Source: Paludicola sp. MB14-C6
GTDB taxonomy: Bacteria > Bacillota > Clostridia > Oscillospirales > Ruminococcaceae
Length of the DNA: 64,000 bases
Direction: 5' to 3'
Assembly (NCBI RefSeq): GCF_030908625.1
Contig: NZ_CP133133.1
Coordinates: 868,001 to 932,000, forward strand
The position numbers and the translations under genes are program-made. Below the pieces are notes generated by a model that worked only from the letters and a program-made list of their open reading frames with translations, made no database searches and was not told the DNA's origin. Positions 60,647-64,000 of the stretch are shown piece by piece. Every line of letters begins with the position of its first letter. Position 1 is the stretch's first letter.

Positions 60647-61819
60647 CTATTTTAAAATGTCATTTTTAAAGCTTTGCCCAGCTAAACGATCATCCACTTC
60701 AAAGATATCAAGGATAGTTGCAGCGATATCTGAAAAGCTTTCTCTCGTTTTTAAGTCAACACCCTGCTTAATTGAATTACCGTATACTAACAATGGCGCA
60801 TACTCTCTTGAATGGTCCGTACTAGGAGTAGCAGGATCGCAGCCATGATCCGCTGTAATCATTAGCACATCATCTTCACGCATCTTACTTAAAAATTCTC
60901 CAAGTTGAACATCAAATTCGGTTGCTGCATTTGCATAGCCATCCACATCATTACGATGTCCATATACCATATCAAAATCAACAAGATTAACAAAGCACAA
61001 ACCATGGAAATCTTTATCCATTAATGCAATTGTTTGATTCATACCATCAATGTTATTTTTGATTTTATGGGTTTCGTCAATACCTTTTCCAGCAAAAATA
61101 TCGTAAATCTTACCTACTCCTATTGTTGCTATTCCGTTATCTTGCAATAAATCAAGCATCGTTTCACTAGGTGGCTTTAAAGAAAAATCATGACGATTAG
61201 GGGTACGTTTGAAATTACCGTTTTCGCCGATAAATGGCCTTGCGATAACACGACCAACACCATGCTTGCCTTTTAAGATATTTCTTGCAATTTCGCAATA
61301 CTCATATAACTTGTCAACAGAAACAACATCCTCATGTGCAGCAATTTGGAACACGCTATCCGCAGAAGTATACACAATCAGCTTACCTGTGTCAATGTGT
61401 TCTTGTCCATAGTCATCTAACACTTTTGTTCCGGAATAAGGAAGGTTACACAGGATTTCACGACCAGTTTGTTTTTCAAATTCAGAAATAACTTCTGCAG
61501 GAAATCCGTTTGGATAAGTTGGAAGAGGTTCCGGAGATATAATTCCGGAAATTTCCCAATGTCCAATTGTGGTGTCTTTTCCTTTTGAAACTTCTGCCAA
61601 ACGAGCAAAAGAAGCAATTGGATTTTGAGCACCCTTTTGGCAGTTTACACCTTCAATATTAAACAAGCCCAGTTTTTGCATATTTGGTGTATTGTATTTA
61701 ATTGATTTTACTATTGCGCCAAGTGTATTACTTCCCTCATCGCCATAGCTTTTTGCATCGGGTAATTCGCCAATACCATAGCTATCTAGTACTATTAAAA
61801 AAATTCTTTGAATAGACAT
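60647..61819 (-). CDS. deoB: Phosphopentomutase
   Basis: Interconverts (deoxy)ribose 1- and 5-phosphates, linking the phosphorylases to DeoC. An alkaline phosphatase superfamily enzyme with dinuclear Mn: LIVLDSYGIGELPDA with the first Asp, KGKDTTIGHWEISG with the phosphorylated Thr, DFDMVYGHRNDVDGY and MITADHGCDP. 390 residues, normal. GGAAGG precedes the start. Confidence 0.96.
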   Translation of the reverse strand: MSIQRIFLIVLDSYGIGELPDAKSYGDEGSNTLGAIVKSIKYNTPNMQKLGLFNIEGVNCQKGAQNPIASFARLAEVSKGKDTTIGHWEISGIISPEPLPTYPNGFPAEVISEFEKQTGREILCNLPYSGTKVLDDYGQEHIDTGKLIVYTSADSVFQIAAHEDVVSVDKLYEYCEIARNILKGKHGVGRVIARPFIGENGNFKRTPNRHDFSLKPPSETMLDLLQDNGIATIGVGKIYDIFAGKGIDETHKIKNNIDGMNQTIALMDKDFHGLCFVNLVDFDMVYGHRNDVDGYANAATEFDVQLGEFLSKMREDDVLMITADHGCDPATPSTDHSREYAPLLVYGNSIKQGVDLKTRESFSDIAATILDIFEVDDRLAGQSFKNDILK

Positions 61820-61928
61820 AGTGATACCTTCCTATATTTTTTTGTTTGAACTATCGTATTGATTAAAATCTTTATCTTAGGAATCATTTAATAATCCATA
61901 CAACGTCCAACGTGCATTTATACTTTTT

Positions 61929-62639
61929 TTAAGCTATCTCTAATGCAATCTCCATCATTTGTGTAAAACTTAATTGTCTTTCTTCCGCACTACAAGCTTC
62001 ACCTGTAAACGGACAATCTGAAATTGTACAAATACAAAGTGCATTTTTACCTGCTCTTGCCGCATTCATATAAAGAGCCGCAGATTCCATTTCTACCGCT
62101 AAAACGCCCATCTTCTGCCACTTTTTCAAGCTCATTGAATCATCATAGAACGTATCAGATGAAAGAATATTTCCTACAACAGCCTTTGCTCCTGCTTTTT
62201 CTCCAGCTTCCACCGCTTTTTTCACTAATGAATATGAAGCAATCGGAGCAAAAGTTCCCGGTAATTCATATTGATGAGCAAAGTTTGAGTTCGTACAAGC
62301 TCCCATACCTATAACGATATCCTTCACTTTTAAGTCAGGATGAATTGCACCTGCAGAGCCAATTCGGATAATATTATCAACGTTATAAAAATTAAATAGT
62401 TCGTAAGAATATATACCGATTGAAGGAATTCCCATTCCACTTGCCATAACTGAAACACGCTTTCCTTTATAAGTTCCTGTATAACCGTTAATTCCACGAA
62501 CACCATTTACTAAAACAGCATCTTCTAAAAAGTTCTCTGCAATAAATTTTGCTCTTAATGGATCACCCGGCATAAGCACTGTTTGAGCAAAATCTCCTTC
62601 TTTTGCAGTAATATGAGGTGTTGGTATGTTGTTACTCAT
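61929..62639 (-). CDS. deoD: Purine-nucleoside phosphorylase, DeoD type
   Basis: Hexameric phosphorylase splitting purine (deoxy)nucleosides. [32 protein letters not shown] at the start, [36 protein letters not shown] and [13 protein letters not shown] are DeoD hallmarks. 236 residues. Separated from deoC by 22 bases. Confidence 0.96.
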   Translation of the reverse strand: MSNNIPTPHITAKEGDFAQTVLMPGDPLRAKFIAENFLEDAVLVNGVRGINGYTGTYKGKRVSVMASGMGIPSIGIYSYELFNFYNVDNIIRIGSAGAIHPDLKVKDIVIGMGACTNSNFAHQYELPGTFAPIASYSLVKKAVEAGEKAGAKAVVGNILSSDTFYDDSMSLKKWQKMGVLAVEMESAALYMNAARAGKNALCICTISDCPFTGEACSAEERQLSFTQMMEIALEIA

Positions 62640-62661
62640 AGTTCATTACTCCTTATCTTTA

Positions 62662-63327
62662 TTAATATCCGTTTGCTTGTTCATTTTTCATCAATTTAAT
62701 AATACGGCTTGTTCCAAGTCGATCACAACCTAATGCAATAAAGTCCTCTGCATCCTGCAAAGTGCTGATTCCACCTGCTGCTTTCATTTTTACATTTGGA
62801 CCAATATGTTGAGAAAATAGTTTAATATCCTCTCTTGTAGCTCCTGCAGTAGAAAACCCCGTTGAAGTTTTAATAAAATCTGCACCGGCATTCGTTACCA
62901 ATTCACACATTTTAATTTTTTCTTCTTCTGTTAATAAACAAGTTTCGATAATAACCTTTAAAACGTTGTTTCCACAAGCAACTTTTAATTGTTGAATCTC
63001 ATTTTCTACGGCTTGATAATTTTTATCTTTTAAATCGCCAATATTAATTACCATATCAATTTCTTTTGCGCCATTTTTAATTGCATCTTTGGCTTCAAAA
63101 ACTTTTGTTGCAGTAGTATTATACCCATTAGGAAATCCAATTACAGTACATACAGTTAATTTTTCACCAAGATATTCTGCAGCACGTTTTACAAATGAAG
63201 GTGGAATGCATACTGATGCAACGCCATATTTCACCCCATCATCGCAGATTTTTTTAATTTCTTCCCATGTTGCTGTTTGCAACAATAAAGTATGATCTAC
63301 TGTTTTTAGTAATTTTTCTTTTTCCAT
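62662..63327 (-). CDS. deoC: Deoxyribose-phosphate aldolase
   Basis: Class I aldolase cleaving deoxyribose 5-phosphate to acetaldehyde and glyceraldehyde 3-phosphate. Lys153 in FIKTSTGFS forms the Schiff base; the second Lys lies in [44 protein letters not shown] is typical. 221 residues. First gene of the minus-strand nucleoside cluster, AAAGGAG before its start. Confidence 0.97.
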   Translation of the reverse strand: MEKEKLLKTVDHTLLLQTATWEEIKKICDDGVKYGVASVCIPPSFVKRAAEYLGEKLTVCTVIGFPNGYNTTATKVFEAKDAIKNGAKEIDMVINIGDLKDKNYQAVENEIQQLKVACGNNVLKVIIETCLLTEEEKIKMCELVTNAGADFIKTSTGFSTAGATREDIKLFSQHIGPNVKMKAAGGISTLQDAEDFIALGCDRLGTSRIIKLMKNEQANGY

Positions 63328-63381
63328 AAGAAACTCCTTTCAAACTGTTTTTCTCCATTTACTATATATGTTTGTACCAAT

Positions 63382-63410
63382 ATTGTATCATCAATTGCGT
63401 TACTGGTAAA
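63382..63410 (-). promoter_or_regulatory. Promoter of the deo genes
   Basis: On the minus strand TTTACC (63405-63410), 17 bases, TACAAT (63382-63387). The weak -35 would suit an inducible promoter. Confidence 0.5.
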
Positions 63411-63469
63411 CACAAATATTTAAATTATTAGAATAATGTTATTTTTACCAATTTTGTTATAGTTAGCAA

Positions 63470-63498
63470 TTGCAATTTTTTCTTATATATGATACAAT
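63470..63498 (+). promoter_or_regulatory. Promoter of the right-edge membrane protein gene
   Basis: TTGCAA, 17 bases, TACAAT, about 60 bases before the GTG at 63559 and divergent from deoC. Confidence 0.55.
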
Positions 63499-63558
63499 AC
63501 AAATTGACATATTTTGTAAATTGAATTTTGCATTATATTAGAAAGTAAGTGATTCATT

Positions 63559-64000
63559 GTGCAATATTATCGTAATGCAAACCATATGATAAAGCATTTT
63601 CTTTCACGAATTCACTATGGTATATTTTATACGTTAAGCCTCAGTAAGCTTCAACGAAAAGAATATAGCTTATTAATCATACGAGAGAATCAATTTCGCT
63701 CGCTTTTATTTCTATTGCTTACAATATTGCTTCAAATCATCATATTTTGTCTTTTACCAATACTACCTATCAAAACAACGCCAACTGGCATAAGACTCGT
63801 AACAGCAGCTGTTACTTTGGAATTGCTTTATATTGTGTTAATTCTTTTATACCATCCAAAATCCAATTCATCTATTGCTATATCAAAATGGATGAATAAA
63901 AGTTTTTGGATAATCGTCTGCATCTTTATGCAATTTGTTTTTATTTGGGAGTTATCGATATATAAAACCATCTATCTGTTTATTCTTTTTGTATTTTGCT
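63559..64000 (+). CDS. Membrane protein, N-terminal part, truncated by the window edge
   Basis: An open frame of 147 codons running off the edge. GTG at 63559 is the first usable start after a TGA at 63550; an ATG at 63586 is the alternative. Hydrophobic segments are seen at about residues 48-68, 80-98 and 115-135, with a basic N-terminus (MQYYRNANHMIKHFL). Such an N-terminal membrane block often precedes a signalling domain such as GGDEF, but that part is outside the window, so no function is assigned. Confidence 0.6.
   Translation, partial: MQYYRNANHMIKHFLSRIHYGIFYTLSLSKLQRKEYSLLIIRENQFRSLLFLLLTILLQIIIFCLLPILPIKTTPTGIRLVTAAVTLELLYIVLILLYHPKSNSSIAISKWMNKSFWIIVCIFMQFVFIWELSIYKTIYLFILFVFC

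Noticed and set aside
1..64000. tRNA, rRNA, CRISPR arrays, prophage
   Set aside because: No cloverleaf with a CCA-type acceptor, no regularly spaced repeats, and no phage structural genes were seen by eye. A tRNAscan or CRISPR finder run would be decisive.

Overview
The window is low-GC, gene-dense DNA from an anaerobic, spore-forming member of the Clostridia. An Oscillospiraceae/Ruminococcaceae-like origin is my inference from gene style; no rRNA or other taxonomic marker is present. Sporulation is indicated by spoIIID and a spore-coat-type transglutaminase (tgl). Anaerobic life is indicated by the HydE maturase of [FeFe] hydrogenase and the two-subunit Fe-S L-serine dehydratase. No tRNA, rRNA, CRISPR array or prophage was seen.

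Layout. 0-8 kb: a TipA-like MerR regulator, an unknown gene plus tgl, a GH5-like lipoprotein, three small genes, a sulfatase, a small conserved protein and a DUF4434 protein. 8.5-18 kb: thpR, a TSUP permease, a TIM-barrel protein with a ROK kinase, a PLP lyase, a GNAT protein, two M42 peptidases and murD. 18-22.5 kb: nitrogen assimilation (asnA, type III glutamine synthetase), an IspD/TarI cytidylyltransferase and spoIIID. 22.7-27.4 kb: a small membrane protein, a protein fusing a YidC/Oxa1 insertase to a TagF-like CDP-glycerol glycerophosphotransferase, and an LtaS/EptA-like membrane phosphotransferase, which reads as an uncharacterised anionic cell-wall polymer module. 27.4-35 kb: NAD salvage (pncA, pncB), serine and cysteine metabolism (sdaAB, sdaAA, cysK), ridA, hydE, tcdA. 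35-42.4 kb: a mannoside locus (AraC regulator, ROK kinase, mannose-6-phosphate isomerase with an extra N-terminal domain, GH38 alpha-mannosidase) with an IS200-type insertion sequence inside it. 42.6-53.6 kb: an APH-type kinase, a heterodimeric ABC exporter, uppP, a P-type Ca/Mn ATPase behind a yybP-ykoY manganese riboswitch, a DUF368/PopT lipid carrier transporter, and two small housekeeping genes. 53.7-63.3 kb: a complete nucleoside uptake and catabolism cluster (deoC, deoD, deoB, cdd, bmpA, nupABC, pdp), all on the minus strand. A truncated membrane protein gene starts at the right edge.

The two most unusual signals are these. (1) A non-coding repeat of about 390 bp occurs twice, at 8060-8454 and, inverted, at 32370-32758. 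Each copy is flanked by about 30-bp direct repeats of the local transcription terminator, and the terminator differs between the two sites. This looks like a mobile element that inserts at terminators and duplicates them. (2) The YidC-TagF fusion module. Other notable signals are a second dispersed repeat of about 100 bp carrying extended -10 promoters and a hairpin, a perfect internal ribosome binding site and start codon inside the TipA-like gene, a repeat that supplies the C-terminus of a GNAT protein, and an orphan plus-strand terminator suggesting a small RNA.
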